The notes under the pieces are model-generated. The model saw only the letters and a list, made by a program, of their open reading frames with translations. It had not been told where the DNA came from and did not search any database. 64,000 bases of DNA from NCBI RefSeq assembly GCF_000422965.1, contig NZ_AUHB01000005.1, positions 124,001 to 188,000 of the forward strand, given 5' to 3'. The number at the start of each line of letters is the position of its first letter. Position 1 is the stretch's first letter. The stretch comes from Pleomorphomonas oryzae DSM 16300. Its GTDB lineage: Bacteria > Pseudomonadota > Alphaproteobacteria > Rhizobiales > Pleomorphomonadaceae. Positions 36,990 through 45,479 of the stretch are shown piece after piece. The translations under genes and the position numbers were made by a program.

Positions 36990-37625
36990 TCACTTGAGGT
37001 CGGGCAGCCGGCCATTCCGGATCATCGGAATGTGCGGTCCGGCTCTTTCGTCGAGACGACCGAGGAGGCGAACGTCGTCGTGAACCTCGACGGCACGGGC
37101 GTAGGGGGTAAAGCCCATATGCATGTAGAAGGGCAGGGCCTGTGGACTGTCGAAATGGCAGGTGTGCAGCCAAAGACGCTTCACACCCGGCCGCGCAAAG
37201 GCGATGCCGATCGCCTCGCTCATCAGCCAGCCGCCGATGCCGCTACCGACTGCGTCGGGCACCAGACCGAAGAAAGAGATCTCTGTCTCATGCGGTTGCG
37301 AAAGATCCATTTCGACGATGCCCATGTGCCGGCCGTTCTTCATGGGGCACCATGAGCGCATGTGCGATGCCGCGAGCTTGGCCTCGAGCTTCTCGCGCGG
37401 CATCAACAGGCGCGAACTCCATAACCATTCCCAGCCGATCTCTCGATAGAGGTCCAGGAAAGCATCGGTATCCCAGCGGTGGATTGGTTCCAGCGCATAA
37501 CCGGCCGGAGCCGGCCGGAGCGGCTTTTCGGGGCACTCCGTCATTTCCAGGAAGGTGACGAGGCTGGCGAGCTTGCCGGGCTGGAGGGCGTGATAGCCAT
37601 CAGGGAGAAAGGTCGTTTCGGTCAT
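36990..37625 (-). CDS. GNAT-family N-acetyltransferase
   Basis: A 211-residue protein with a single GNAT domain in its C-terminal two thirds. The acetyl-CoA site is visible as GLVPDAVGSGIGGWLMSEAI (an A-motif Q/RxxGxG/A variant), followed by VKRLWLHTCHFDSPQALPFYMHMGF, where the ALPFY and MGF pair is typical. The acceptor is unknown. The frame is open to 37679; ATG 37625 has GGAGGTC directly upstream. Its neighbours on the strand are the J-domain gene and amn. Confidence 0.9.
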   Translation of the reverse strand: MTETTFLPDGYHALQPGKLASLVTFLEMTECPEKPLRPAPAGYALEPIHRWDTDAFLDLYREIGWEWLWSSRLLMPREKLEAKLAASHMRSWCPMKNGRHMGIVEMDLSQPHETEISFFGLVPDAVGSGIGGWLMSEAIGIAFARPGVKRLWLHTCHFDSPQALPFYMHMGFTPYARAVEVHDDVRLLGRLDERAGPHIPMIRNGRLPDLK

Positions 37626-37705
37626 GACCTCCGCTTTTAGCGGAAGCTGAGAAGCGCCGAAAGGGAGGACGGAAACCAAGGGCGTGTCGAATTGTCGGCG
37701 CGCTT

Positions 37706-38404
37706 TTACGCTGCCTGCCGCGTGATGGCGCTGTAAGCGGCATTGATGGTGGCCATCCGCTCGGTGGCGACACGAATGAAGTCGGCCGGCAGACCGCGCG
37801 CCTGCAAGCGATCAGGGTGATGTTCGGCAACAAGTCGTCGCCAGGCCTTCTTCACGGCATCACCGTCGGCGCCCGGCGGCAGGCCAAGCACGGCATAAGG
37901 ACAACGGGCATCTTCGCCGACGTGACGGGCGAAAACACGATGGAAGGCCGCCTGCGGTAGGCGGAAGATGGCGGCTACCGTCTGAAGGAAGGCAAGTTCA
38001 TCGTCATGCAGGCTGCCATCGGCGGTGGCGATGACGAACAGCCCGTCGAGAATGTCCTCCAGCGTCTCCATGTCGGACTCATAGAGCGCATGGATCCGCT
38101 CGGCATAATACTCGTAGCCTGCGGTGTCCTGCTTGGCGAGGTTGAACAGACGAGCGACGTGACGCTTCTCTTCCGGCGGAACCTGGAAAAGCCGCTCGAC
38201 GACCGCTACCTCGTCAGCGGTGACGACGCCGTCCGCTTTGGCCATCTTGGCGGAAAGCGCAATCATGGCAGAGGTGAAGGCGACCCCGCGGCGCGCCTCT
38301 GGCGACAGCGTTTCGCGCAGGACGTCGACGACGCACTGGAAGACACAGGTAACCGCATCGGGAATGCGGGCGATGACGGCGGAGAATTGCTGCCAGAAGG
38401 TCAT
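37706..38404 (-). CDS. TerB-like and J-domain co-chaperone (DjlA-like)
   Basis: A 232-residue protein with an N-terminal TerB-like helical domain (about 35-145; ALSAKMAKADGVVTADEV and the matching second metal-type loop ATADGSLHDDEL) and a C-terminal J domain (about 165-232) that has the catalytic HPD in AEHHPDRLQARGLP. It stimulates a DnaK-type Hsp70. Unlike E. coli DjlA, no clear N-terminal membrane anchor is seen, although the first 30 residues (FWQQFSAVIARIPDAVTCVF) are moderately hydrophobic. The frame also has an ATG at 38425; 38404 fits relatives better. Confidence 0.88.
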   Translation of the reverse strand: MTFWQQFSAVIARIPDAVTCVFQCVVDVLRETLSPEARRGVAFTSAMIALSAKMAKADGVVTADEVAVVERLFQVPPEEKRHVARLFNLAKQDTAGYEYYAERIHALYESDMETLEDILDGLFVIATADGSLHDDELAFLQTVAAIFRLPQAAFHRVFARHVGEDARCPYAVLGLPPGADGDAVKKAWRRLVAEHHPDRLQARGLPADFIRVATERMATINAAYSAITRQAA

Positions 38405-38524
38405 GATGAGGGAACCATACGGCATAACCGCTACTCTGGCGAGGCCAGAGGCGGCCTATCACGCCCTTCACACTAGGATTTGACCGGTTCGGTCAATGAA
38501 ACCTCTCCTGTCGCCGATCGCTGA

Positions 38525-39097
38525 TCATGGGGCCGGGACGAACTCGATACGCCCGTCGTCGAGTCGGAAATAGCCGTCCTGCGACACTGGTAGTGTCAGC
38601 ATTTCATCATGTCCGAGACCGGCATAGATGCCGCGCACCAAGCGGCTGATGATGCCGTGCGTTATGATGACGGCCGGCGCCTCTGCTTTCGCATACCAGG
38701 CGCTGACGCGTGCGAGCACGACATCCAGTGTTTCACCGCCCGGGGCCTGGAATTGCCAATCGATCGGTCGGATCGATTGGTCGCTGCCGAAGCGGGCGAA
38801 GATGTCCTCGCGCGTCAGCCCCTCCCAGTCGCCGAAATGAACCTCCATCAGGCTCCGCTCTTCCGTGATGCTCATCGGCAGCGATCGGCCGATCAGGTCC
38901 GCTGTGGCCCGGGTGCGGCCGAGTGGGCTGACATAGGCGCGGATCGGCTGGTTGCGAGTGCCGATCTCGGCGGCGAGCGCCCGGCCAATGCGCATCGCCT
39001 GATCGCGGCCGACTTCAGTGAGAGGCGAATCGAATTGCCCCTGGAACCTGGCTTCGGTGTTCCAGAGCGTTTGTCCGTGTCGTACGAGATAGAGCAT
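38525..39097 (-). CDS. Histidine phosphatase-family protein
   Basis: A 190-residue phosphoglycerate-mutase-like phosphatase. The catalytic LVRHGQTLWN lies at residues 4-13, with the second His in VIITHGIISR and an Arg/Glu acid region SLMEVHFGDWEG, as in PhoE/GpmB-type phosphatases. The length is too short for a true glycolytic mutase, so it is a broad phosphatase or one for phosphorylated metabolites. It has a 23-base gap to the benE-like gene upstream on the same strand. Confidence 0.92.
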   Translation of the reverse strand: MLYLVRHGQTLWNTEARFQGQFDSPLTEVGRDQAMRIGRALAAEIGTRNQPIRAYVSPLGRTRATADLIGRSLPMSITEERSLMEVHFGDWEGLTREDIFARFGSDQSIRPIDWQFQAPGGETLDVVLARVSAWYAKAEAPAVIITHGIISRLVRGIYAGLGHDEMLTLPVSQDGYFRLDDGRIEFVPAP

Positions 39098-39120
39098 TCA
39101 AAAAGATCCGCTGCGATCCG

Positions 39121-40284
39121 TCAGGTAACCCTGAAACGGTTGATGAGGTGGATGGCGATACCGGCGATCAATCCCCAGAAGGCACCGGGGATGCCGAAGA
39201 AGCCAACGCCGGAGGCGGTAACCAGGAACGTGACGACGGCTGCTTCGCGGGTTTCGGGGGCGGACAAGGCCGTCGATGTGGAGGCTCCGAAAGCTCCCAG
39301 CAGGGCGAGGCCGGCCACCGCTTCGATCAGGACGGGTGGCGCGGCGGCAATGAATGCAGTGGCAGCGCCGGAGATCAGACCGACGATGACATAGGCGATG
39401 CCGCAGACGACGGCGGCCCAATAACGTTTGTCCTTGTTGGCATCGGCGTCGGGGCCGGCGCAGAGGGCGGCGGTGATGGCCGCGAGATTGACGGCGTGAC
39501 CGCCGAAGGGCGCTGCGAGAAGGGTAAAGGCGCCGGTGTTCCTCAGGATTGGACCGAACTCCGGCCGATAGTCGTTGGCATTCAGAACGGCCATGCCGGG
39601 GATGTTCTGCGCCGCCATGGTCACGACATAGAGCGGCAGCGCCGTACCGATCAGCGCCGCGAAGCTGAAATGAGGAACAATAAGGAGGGGTGCCGGGAAA
39701 AGGCCTTCGGTCACCGCATCCGGAATTGGGGTCGTCACAGCTATGATGATCGCGGCAACAATGACGGCGGCCGGCACGGCCAATACCTTGCGCCAAAGAC
39801 CGACGATCAGCCAGGTCAGCACCACCGCGAGGCCGGCAAGCGGCGAGACGGCGACTGCCTTTACCGGTGCCAGACAGAGCGTCAACAATACGCCAGCCAG
39901 CATGGCCGATGCGATGGGCGTCGGAATGGCGGCGACTGCTCGGCCGAGTGGCCTAACGACGCCGGACATCATCAGCAAAGCGCCGGTTATAAGGAAGGCG
40001 CCAACGGCATAGGCGTAACCGCCTGCCACGACTCCCGAGGAGGCAAGCAGTGCGGCGCCCGGTGTCGACCAGGCGACCGAGATGGGCATTCGGTATTTGA
40101 GACTGAGGATGATGCCGGAAAAACCCATGGCAATGGTGACAGCCATCAGTCCGGAAGCCACCTCCGCCGGTGAGCCGCCTGCGGCCGATAGGCCGCGCAC
40201 GACAACTGTGAAGGCGCCGCCGAAGCCAACGAAGGCGGCAATGAGTCCGGCAGCGATGGCCTGCGGCGAAGGATGGGAGGGCAT
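39121..40284 (-). CDS. BenE-family benzoate/H+ symporter-like membrane protein
   Basis: A 387-residue protein with about 12 hydrophobic segments, related to the NAT/NCS2-type uracil and benzoate carriers. GFSGIILSLKYRMPISVAWSTPGAALL and the FGGHAVNLAAITAALCAG loop are typical of the BenE family. The name-giving member moves benzoate with protons; no benzoate catabolic gene is near, so the substrate here is open. It ends the leftward cluster that contains the phosphatase and the J-domain protein. Confidence 0.88.
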   Translation of the reverse strand: MPSHPSPQAIAAGLIAAFVGFGGAFTVVVRGLSAAGGSPAEVASGLMAVTIAMGFSGIILSLKYRMPISVAWSTPGAALLASSGVVAGGYAYAVGAFLITGALLMMSGVVRPLGRAVAAIPTPIASAMLAGVLLTLCLAPVKAVAVSPLAGLAVVLTWLIVGLWRKVLAVPAAVIVAAIIIAVTTPIPDAVTEGLFPAPLLIVPHFSFAALIGTALPLYVVTMAAQNIPGMAVLNANDYRPEFGPILRNTGAFTLLAAPFGGHAVNLAAITAALCAGPDADANKDKRYWAAVVCGIAYVIVGLISGAATAFIAAAPPVLIEAVAGLALLGAFGASTSTALSAPETREAAVVTFLVTASGVGFFGIPGAFWGLIAGIAIHLINRFRVT

Positions 40285-40628
40285 CTGTTGATTCCGGAGA
40301 GGTGTTTAGAAAGAGCAGCGCCATCCAATCGGAAAGCCGTGCTGTCATCAAGGTCCGGCGTGCCGACAGGGCTTTCGACCAGTCGCGACAGTATAAGGAC
40401 GGGGCGCGGAAGGAGAGACCGTTTGAAATTTCACTTTCGACAGAGGTCGGCTCGTCCCGATTCTGCCCGGAGAGATTCGCCGTCCTCAGCCTGTATGTTC
40501 ATGGCAGCAGCGGTGGAAAGCTCCTCTGCTTCCTAGCCGTTTGGTTATGAGTAGGTTCCCTGAGGCCTGTGGAAAAAGCCCGGAAGCTAATGGGTTGGAA
40601 ACCGACAATTTCCTTTTGAAGCAGAAGC

Positions 40629-40643
40629 TTAACCTCTCGTTAA
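40629..40643 (+). promoter_or_regulatory. Candidate CtrA binding site
   Basis: TTAA-CCTCTCG-TTAA is a perfect full CtrA site (TTAA-N7-TTAA), about 310 bases upstream of the porin ATG. CtrA is the master cell-cycle regulator of alphaproteobacteria and controls outer-membrane proteins in Brucella. One exact site by chance is not rare in 64 kb, so the call rests on its position upstream of an outer-membrane gene. Confidence 0.55.
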
Positions 40644-40858
40644 TCCTTGCGCTCCGGGGGGGAGGGAGGTGAGTGACAAAACTGCAACATGGATTTTCGA
40701 TTAGCCGCCGTGAGCGGATTGCCCGCGTCTTTACCGTTGAAGACCGGCTCAGGATCGGCCATCACTATCACCGTGAGATTTCGGGAGACGGAACTCACCG
40801 CCAAGTGAAGTCGATCTGCCTGGGGTGGTTAGGCGGCGGAACAAGGCGGCAAAGAACC

Positions 40859-40870
40859 GGAACCGGTTCC
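40859..40870. promoter_or_regulatory. 12-bp palindrome in the porin leader
   Basis: GGAACCGGTTCC is a perfect palindrome 82 bases before the porin ATG. It is preceded by a partial direct repeat of the GAACCG half-site. A dimeric repressor could bind it, but no specific regulator is indicated. Confidence 0.35.
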
Positions 40871-40952
40871 ACGCCAGCGATGATAACGGTCAGGCCGTTT
40901 GTTGTCAGGCAGGGAAGGGTTCTTTCTCTAGATGACTTTTGGAGGTCAGGAA

Positions 40953-42014
40953 ATGAACATGAAGACGCTGCTCGGCACTGCCGCCGGCCTGATGGTCGCC
41001 ACCGGTGCTTACGCTGCCGACCTGCCGGGCGACGCCGCCCCGGCCGCTGTTGACTACGTGAAGGTTTGCGACGCCTACGGCGCCGGCTTCTTCTACATCC
41101 CCGGCACCGAGACCTGCCTGCGCGTCAAGGGCCGCGTCCGTGCCAGCGTCGCCTACAACAACTACGGCGGCTCCGCGAACACGAACGTCGACAACGTCGC
41201 GCTCCGCGCTGACGCCTACGTCGGCTTCGATGCCCGTACGGCTTCCGACCTCGGCATGGTCCGGTCGTACTTCGAAATCGAGACCAACTCGACCAACGGT
41301 ATCAACCTCAGCCAGGCCTTCATTCAGGTTGGTTACGTGACGGTTGGTCGTCAGGATGACGTTGCCGATGGCGACGGCCTCTATGGTATCAACGACTCGA
41401 CCTGGGGTCCCGGCGACTACACCGCCGTTGGTGCCAGCGCGCTTGTCGACAACCTCGGCGGTGGCTTCTTCATCGGCGCTGGTTTCTACAGCAACAGCGA
41501 CAGCATCAGCCGTCCGACCGTTTGGCAGACGGGTCAGGAAGCCGGCTACCAGGCTTCGGGCATCGTCGGCATCACCGGCCAGTCTTGGGGCAGCTTCGAC
41601 GTGTCGGGTGTCTACCGGACCTTCGACAAGGGCGACAACGACATTTATGGCGTCAAGGCCACGGCCAACCTGAAGCTCATCGACAAGCTGTCGCTGCGCG
41701 CCTGGGCTGCCTACACGAAGGGTGGCGATGCTGGTAACCTGTTGAACCAGGCTGGCTTTGGCATTAAGAACGCTGTCGATCTGGCTCTGGCCGCTTCGTA
41801 TCAGGTCACCGATCCGCTGGCCGTCTACGCTGGCGTTCGCTATACGATGGTCGATGCCTCCGCCGGCAGCAAGGCTGACGACTTCCTCTACGGCAACCTC
41901 GGCGTCGACTATAAGCTCGCCGAAGGCCTCAACCTGCAGGGCGAAGTCGACTACGGCCGTCAGAACGACTGGAGCGACTTCACCGCCGTCACCCGCCTCG
42001 TTCGCGTGTGGTAA
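40953..42014 (+). CDS. Outer-membrane porin (alphaproteobacterial porin_2 family)
   Basis: A 353-residue beta-barrel porin. A 21-residue signal peptide (ends GAYA) precedes ADLPGDAAPAAVDYVKVCDAYGAGFF, and the N-terminal two cysteines (VKVCDAYG and PGTETCLRVKGR) are the porin_2 signature of Brucella Omp2 relatives. Alternating amphipathic strands run to the last residues LVRVW, an aromatic end that guides BamA assembly. GGAGG lies seven bases before ATG 40953; an upstream ATG at 40932 has no ribosome site. It is followed by a strong terminator. Confidence 0.95.
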   Translation: MNMKTLLGTAAGLMVATGAYAADLPGDAAPAAVDYVKVCDAYGAGFFYIPGTETCLRVKGRVRASVAYNNYGGSANTNVDNVALRADAYVGFDARTASDLGMVRSYFEIETNSTNGINLSQAFIQVGYVTVGRQDDVADGDGLYGINDSTWGPGDYTAVGASALVDNLGGGFFIGAGFYSNSDSISRPTVWQTGQEAGYQASGIVGITGQSWGSFDVSGVYRTFDKGDNDIYGVKATANLKLIDKLSLRAWAAYTKGGDAGNLLNQAGFGIKNAVDLALAASYQVTDPLAVYAGVRYTMVDASAGSKADDFLYGNLGVDYKLAEGLNLQGEVDYGRQNDWSDFTAVTRLVRVW

Positions 42015-42038
42015 TATCAATCCTTCGGGGGTTGAGGG

Positions 42039-42067
42039 AAAGGCCCGGCTCGTCCGGGCCTTTTCTT
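42039..42067 (+). terminator. Strong intrinsic terminator after the porin
   Basis: A ten-base stem AAAGGCCCGG/CCGGGCCTTT around CTCGT, followed by TTTTCTTTT. The best intrinsic terminator in the window, 25 bases after the porin stop. It separates the porin transcript from the repeat-protein unit. Confidence 0.93.
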
Positions 42068-42116
42068 TTATGGGTTGCCCATCTCTCGACGACTTTTTTG
42101 TCTTATTCGTCATTTG

Positions 42117-42144
42117 TTTGACGACTGTGTTCCCTGGGTAATTG
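42117..42144 (+). promoter_or_regulatory. Possible promoter of the repeat-protein unit
   Basis: TTTGAC, a 16-base spacer and TAATTG lie about 75-105 bases before the start of the repeat-protein gene, in an AT-rich patch directly after the porin terminator. The match to the -35 is good and to the -10 weak. Confidence 0.35.
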
Positions 42145-42220
42145 CTTTTCGCAAATGCCCTTTCGTATTCTCGTTCCTGCGAACGGACGGGTGGGCGTCT
42201 GGACTTCCGGAGGCGGGGGA

Positions 42221-44653
42221 ATGGTTCGCTGGCAGATTTCAGCGATACTTGGAATGGCTGCGGCGGTTGCCGTCACGGCTGCGGCGCTTATTACCAAAAC
42301 GACCGACATCGCTATCGATCTCGGAACGCGCTCCGGACAAGTATTGGCTGGTGAAGCTACCAGCTGGGCATCCGTCGATATTCGCGGCCGCGACGTCTAT
42401 CTCCGAGGCGATGCGCCCTCGGAGGACGATCGTCAGTTGGCAATCGAGCGTCTGAGTCGGCTCTACGGCGTACGGACAGTCGATGCGTCTGCGGCTGGAT
42501 TGCTAACCGAGATTCGCCCCTATGTGACCACGCTTGAACGCAACGGGAATACGGTTGCGCTGATAGGCGCTGTACCCTCGCTGCCAGATAGGGCGCGCAT
42601 TCTTGGCGCCCTGGCGGCTGCCGTACCGGGGCTTGGCGTCGTCGATCATAGCCTGTTGGCGCGAGGAAAGGCCGATGATCGCTATTTCGATGTCATGCGC
42701 GCCTTGTATGGCGTGCCGGCACTGCTTGCCCACGGCAAGGTAACGCTGACCGACAAGGCGGTGACGATCGAAGGTGAGGCGGTCAGCAACGTTGCCTACG
42801 ACCGGCTGAAAACCTTCGCTCCATCGCTCCCGGAGGGCTATGGTCTGACGTCTGTAAAGGTATCGCGACCGCTGGCTTCGCCTTTTGTCTGGTCGATCGA
42901 CCGCGATGACAATGGCGTCACGGTTTCCGGTTTTGTGCCTGACCCGGCGACGCGCAACACGCTGCTCGACGCCGTTCGGCAGACGATCGGGCCGCGTAAC
43001 GTATTCGACAATCTCGATTATGCATCAGGTGCACCGAACGGCTTCGCGGAGACCGCCGCAGCGGCTGCGGATTACCTTGATCTTCTGGCGTCGGCGCATA
43101 TCGCATTCAGCGATCACACGCTTGTCATATCTGGTCGGGCCGCCAGTCCCGAGGCTTATCGAACGCTCAACGCCTATCTTGAAACCTGGAATCCGCCGGG
43201 GTTCGTTCTCCAGAAGTCCGTTGAGCTGCCAATCGTCGAACCGTTTACGCTGACCATTTCCAAGAGTCATGGCCGGGTGACGGTCACCGGCTTCGTGCCG
43301 ACCGACGATGCAGATAGCAACATTTCCGATGCAGCGCAGGCGATTGCCGGCGATAACGAACCAGTGGTCGAGACTACGCTGGCTGATGGCGCCCCTGCCG
43401 GTTTCGATGCGGCAGCCCAATTCGCTATCGGCCTTCTTGCCAAACTCGACGAGGGGACGGCCCTCCTATCTGGCACACATCTGACATTGTCCGGTGCGGC
43501 GGCAACATCAGGCGATTTTCTTGAGCTTCAGGCTGCGATTGCCAATCCGCCGGCCGGCTATGATGTCGGCAACGGCGTCACGCCACCGGTCGTGGCACCG
43601 TACGTCTGGTCCATGGCCAAGGACGCCGAGCAGCTAACGATCACAGGTTCCACTCCGTCAGAAGCTATTCGTGCGGCGATTCGCGCCATTGTCGAGGGTT
43701 CATCAGACGACCTCGGCCTCGTCGATAGGTCTGGTCTCGGTGCAGGACTCGATCCTTCCATCGACCTCGTCGCGGTGGCGCGCAAGGCGGCGGCGATCTT
43801 GGACGAACTCGACACTGGAGAGGTGCGTTTGACCGGCAATGCCCTGTCGGTGACGGGCAAGGCCTCCACGGCAGAGGCAAGCACGGCGATCAGCGGTGAA
43901 ATCGATGCCTTACCGGCCGGTGTTGCCAAGGGAAAGGTGGAAGTTTCGGCGCCGACCGCCTTCCACTTCTTCGTAGAGCGTGGGTTCGATACGGTAACCC
44001 TCGACGGCGATCTGGTGGACGACGCCATGCGCAAGACGCTGAGGGCCGCGGCCGATCGCGCTTTCGGCAAGGCGGACATTCTCGACTCATCGGAAGTCGC
44101 GAAGGGTGTGCCGGCTGGCGCGGGTGACGCTACCTTGTTCGCGATCCGTGCGGCATCGCTCCTCGCCAAGGGTAATGTCAGCGTCGAGGGAACCACTGTC
44201 AGAGTGACGGGTAGCGCCTTCACGGCCGCCGGAGCGGCACACCTGCCCTCCGAGCTTTCCGCAGCGGTGCCTCCGGGCTTCACACTTGAGGTCGCCGTCA
44301 ATGCCATGCCGGCCGAGACGCCCCTAGAGGCGGTGGCCTGTGGCAAAGAGATGGACGCCGTACTCAATCGGACCCCGGTTCGCTTCGATGACGGTGTAGC
44401 GACGATCGCTGCCGATAGCCGCGGCGTCATTGACCGACTCGGTGCGTTGGCGCTTCGCTGCCCATCCGCTCGCCTTGTGCTAACCGCAACGGTTAGTGGT
44501 GCCGACGCCGCCCGCGCTCAGATCCTTGGCGAATCTCGCGCTCGAAACGTGGCGGGCTCCTTTGCGGAAATTGGAATTGATCCTGGCCGGCTGACGGCAA
44601 AGGGCGACGCCGGCGCTGCAGACGGGTTTTCCATTACTCTTGCAGCGCCATGA
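42221..44653 (+). CDS. Membrane-anchored protein with five ~120-aa repeats and a degenerate OmpA-like end
   Basis: An 810-residue protein. A membrane anchor (about 6-24) is followed by a BON-like unit (VDIRGRDVYLRGDAP) and five tandem units of about 120 residues starting near 101, 222, 342, 461 and 581. Each has a VTVSGFVPD-like strand, a PAGF loop and a VTGKA/GEA strand. The C-terminal 110 residues resemble OmpA-type peptidoglycan domains, but the usual GHTD motif is replaced by TATVSGAD, with only ESRARNV kept, so peptidoglycan binding is uncertain. It is likely periplasmic. GGAGG lies seven bases before ATG 42221; the frame is open to 42155. A microprotein and HhH gene follow on the same strand. 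Confidence 0.85.
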   Translation: MVRWQISAILGMAAAVAVTAAALITKTTDIAIDLGTRSGQVLAGEATSWASVDIRGRDVYLRGDAPSEDDRQLAIERLSRLYGVRTVDASAAGLLTEIRPYVTTLERNGNTVALIGAVPSLPDRARILGALAAAVPGLGVVDHSLLARGKADDRYFDVMRALYGVPALLAHGKVTLTDKAVTIEGEAVSNVAYDRLKTFAPSLPEGYGLTSVKVSRPLASPFVWSIDRDDNGVTVSGFVPDPATRNTLLDAVRQTIGPRNVFDNLDYASGAPNGFAETAAAAADYLDLLASAHIAFSDHTLVISGRAASPEAYRTLNAYLETWNPPGFVLQKSVELPIVEPFTLTISKSHGRVTVTGFVPTDDADSNISDAAQAIAGDNEPVVETTLADGAPAGFDAAAQFAIGLLAKLDEGTALLSGTHLTLSGAAATSGDFLELQAAIANPPAGYDVGNGVTPPVVAPYVWSMAKDAEQLTITGSTPSEAIRAAIRAIVEGSSDDLGLVDRSGLGAGLDPSIDLVAVARKAAAILDELDTGEVRLTGNALSVTGKASTAEASTAISGEIDALPAGVAKGKVEVSAPTAFHFFVERGFDTVTLDGDLVDDAMRKTLRAAADRAFGKADILDSSEVAKGVPAGAGDATLFAIRAASLLAKGNVSVEGTTVRVTGSAFTAAGAAHLPSELSAAVPPGFTLEVAVNAMPAETPLEAVACGKEMDAVLNRTPVRFDDGVATIAADSRGVIDRLGALALRCPSARLVLTATVSGADAARAQILGESRARNVAGSFAEIGIDPGRLTAKGDAGAADGFSITLAAP
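42521..44320 (+). repeat. Five-unit protein-level tandem repeat
   Basis: Unit starts, aligned on the F/Y-V/T-W/L residues before the GFVPD-like strand, are at 42521, 42884, 43244, 43601 and 43961. The periods are 121, 120, 119 and 120 codons. DNA identity between units is low, so the duplication is old and kept at the fold level. Confidence 0.8.
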
Positions 44654-44666
44654 CCAGGAGGTTTTG

Positions 44667-44765
44667 ATGCTCTATATCGCCATCACGCTCTGGCCATACC
44701 TGTTGATCGCCTTTGCAGCCGGGCTGGTTATCGGCTGGTTTGGGTCTGACCGTATCGAGGTCTGA
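44667..44765 (+). CDS. 32-residue single-span membrane microprotein
   Basis: A 32-codon ORF with AGGAGG five bases before its ATG, the best ribosome site in its region. The product is one hydrophobic helix (LYIAITLWPYLLIAFAAGL and onward) with a GWFGSDRIEV end and a GxxxG-like pattern (GLVIG), compatible with helix packing in the inner membrane. It lies 13 bases after the repeat-protein stop and 39 bases before the HhH gene, so the three probably form an operon. No family is recognised. Its WPYLL...GW pattern recalls the N-terminal helix of proteins that carry a C-terminal HhH domain. Confidence 0.7.
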   Translation: MLYIAITLWPYLLIAFAAGLVIGWFGSDRIEV

Positions 44766-44804
44766 CCTCGTTCGGTTGATCATGTCCTTCCAGCGGGGTT
44801 CACC

Positions 44805-45407
44805 ATGGCCATTTTGATCATTGAGACCTTCATTCTGACGGCGATAGCCGTTGGCGCTGGTATCCTCATCGGTGTCTTGGTCAAGCAATGGTTTGGCCGC
44901 CGCACGGTCGGCAGCGAACGCCTGACCGAGGTCATGGCCGCGGCAGAAGCGGCGGAGGCCGATGCCGCTGGCGGCGAAGCCGAGGAGACACAGGCATCAC
45001 CGTCAGCACTGACAGAACCGATGGCGACCATCCCCACCGAAATTGAAGTGCCGGTCGCGGATACGACCGCCGCACAGGCTCTGACGGGGCCTGCCGCCGA
45101 GGTGTCGGCCGGCCTTGACCGCATCGCTGCCGCTGATCGGGTTGGCGAGCGGCCACCAGCGCTGCCTGGGCCACGGTCGGGTAGTGCGGACGATCTCAGG
45201 CGCATCCGGGGCATCGGCCCGCAGAACGCGACTCGGCTCAACGCGCTTGGTATCTACCATCTCGATCAGATTGCCGCCTGGACGCCGGCCGAGGCGCGTT
45301 GGGTTGGCGCTTATCTGGCCTTTCCCGGCCGGATCGAGCGAGAGGATTGGATGGGGCAGGCAAAAGCACTGGCGCTCAGCGACAAGAGCGAGGCTTCCGC
45401 CTCCTGA
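44805..45407 (+). CDS. Membrane-anchored helix-hairpin-helix protein
   Basis: A 200-residue protein. An N-terminal membrane helix (about 3-25, IETFILTAIAVGAGILIGVLV) leads to a basic stretch, an Ala/Glu-rich disordered linker and a C-terminal helix-hairpin-helix domain from about 128 (DDLRRIRGIGPQNATRLNALGI, then WVGAYLAFPGRIEREDW). This HhH type also occurs as the tail of alphaproteobacterial NuoE and ribosomal-protein-like fusions; it may bind DNA, RNA or a protein. It is convergent with emrB. No strong ribosome site is seen (GGGG at 44795), which could mean coupling to the microprotein. Confidence 0.75.
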   Translation: MAILIIETFILTAIAVGAGILIGVLVKQWFGRRTVGSERLTEVMAAAEAAEADAAGGEAEETQASPSALTEPMATIPTEIEVPVADTTAAQALTGPAAEVSAGLDRIAAADRVGERPPALPGPRSGSADDLRRIRGIGPQNATRLNALGIYHLDQIAAWTPAEARWVGAYLAFPGRIEREDWMGQAKALALSDKSEASAS

Positions 45408-45479
45408 TCCGTGGCTATCGAGAAAATTCGCGGCGGACGGAGTACTGGTTAGGCAGAGATCTGCATCTGCAGGATCGTC

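Larger units (their letters stand above)
40285..40952 (+). other. Long upstream region of the porin gene
   Basis: 668 bases without a convincing gene between the leftward BenE-like gene and the porin. It holds a CtrA-type site (40629), a run of eight G (near 40658), a perfect 12-bp palindrome (40859) and the porin ribosome site GGAGG (40941). A GTG ORF from 40673 with GGAGGTGA before it, and an ATG ORF 40689-40808 (39 codons), are possible leader peptides but overlap each other. The middle of the region is not obviously structured. Confidence 0.6.

Noticed and set aside
40302-40550. 82-codon ORF in the BenE-porin gap
   Set aside because: No ribosome site, several frames are open here, and the product has no recognisable pattern.
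40905-42113. 402-codon minus-strand ORF over the porin
   Set aside because: Antisense shadow; the repetitive Val/Asp/Gly composition mirrors the porin strands and it crosses the porin terminator.
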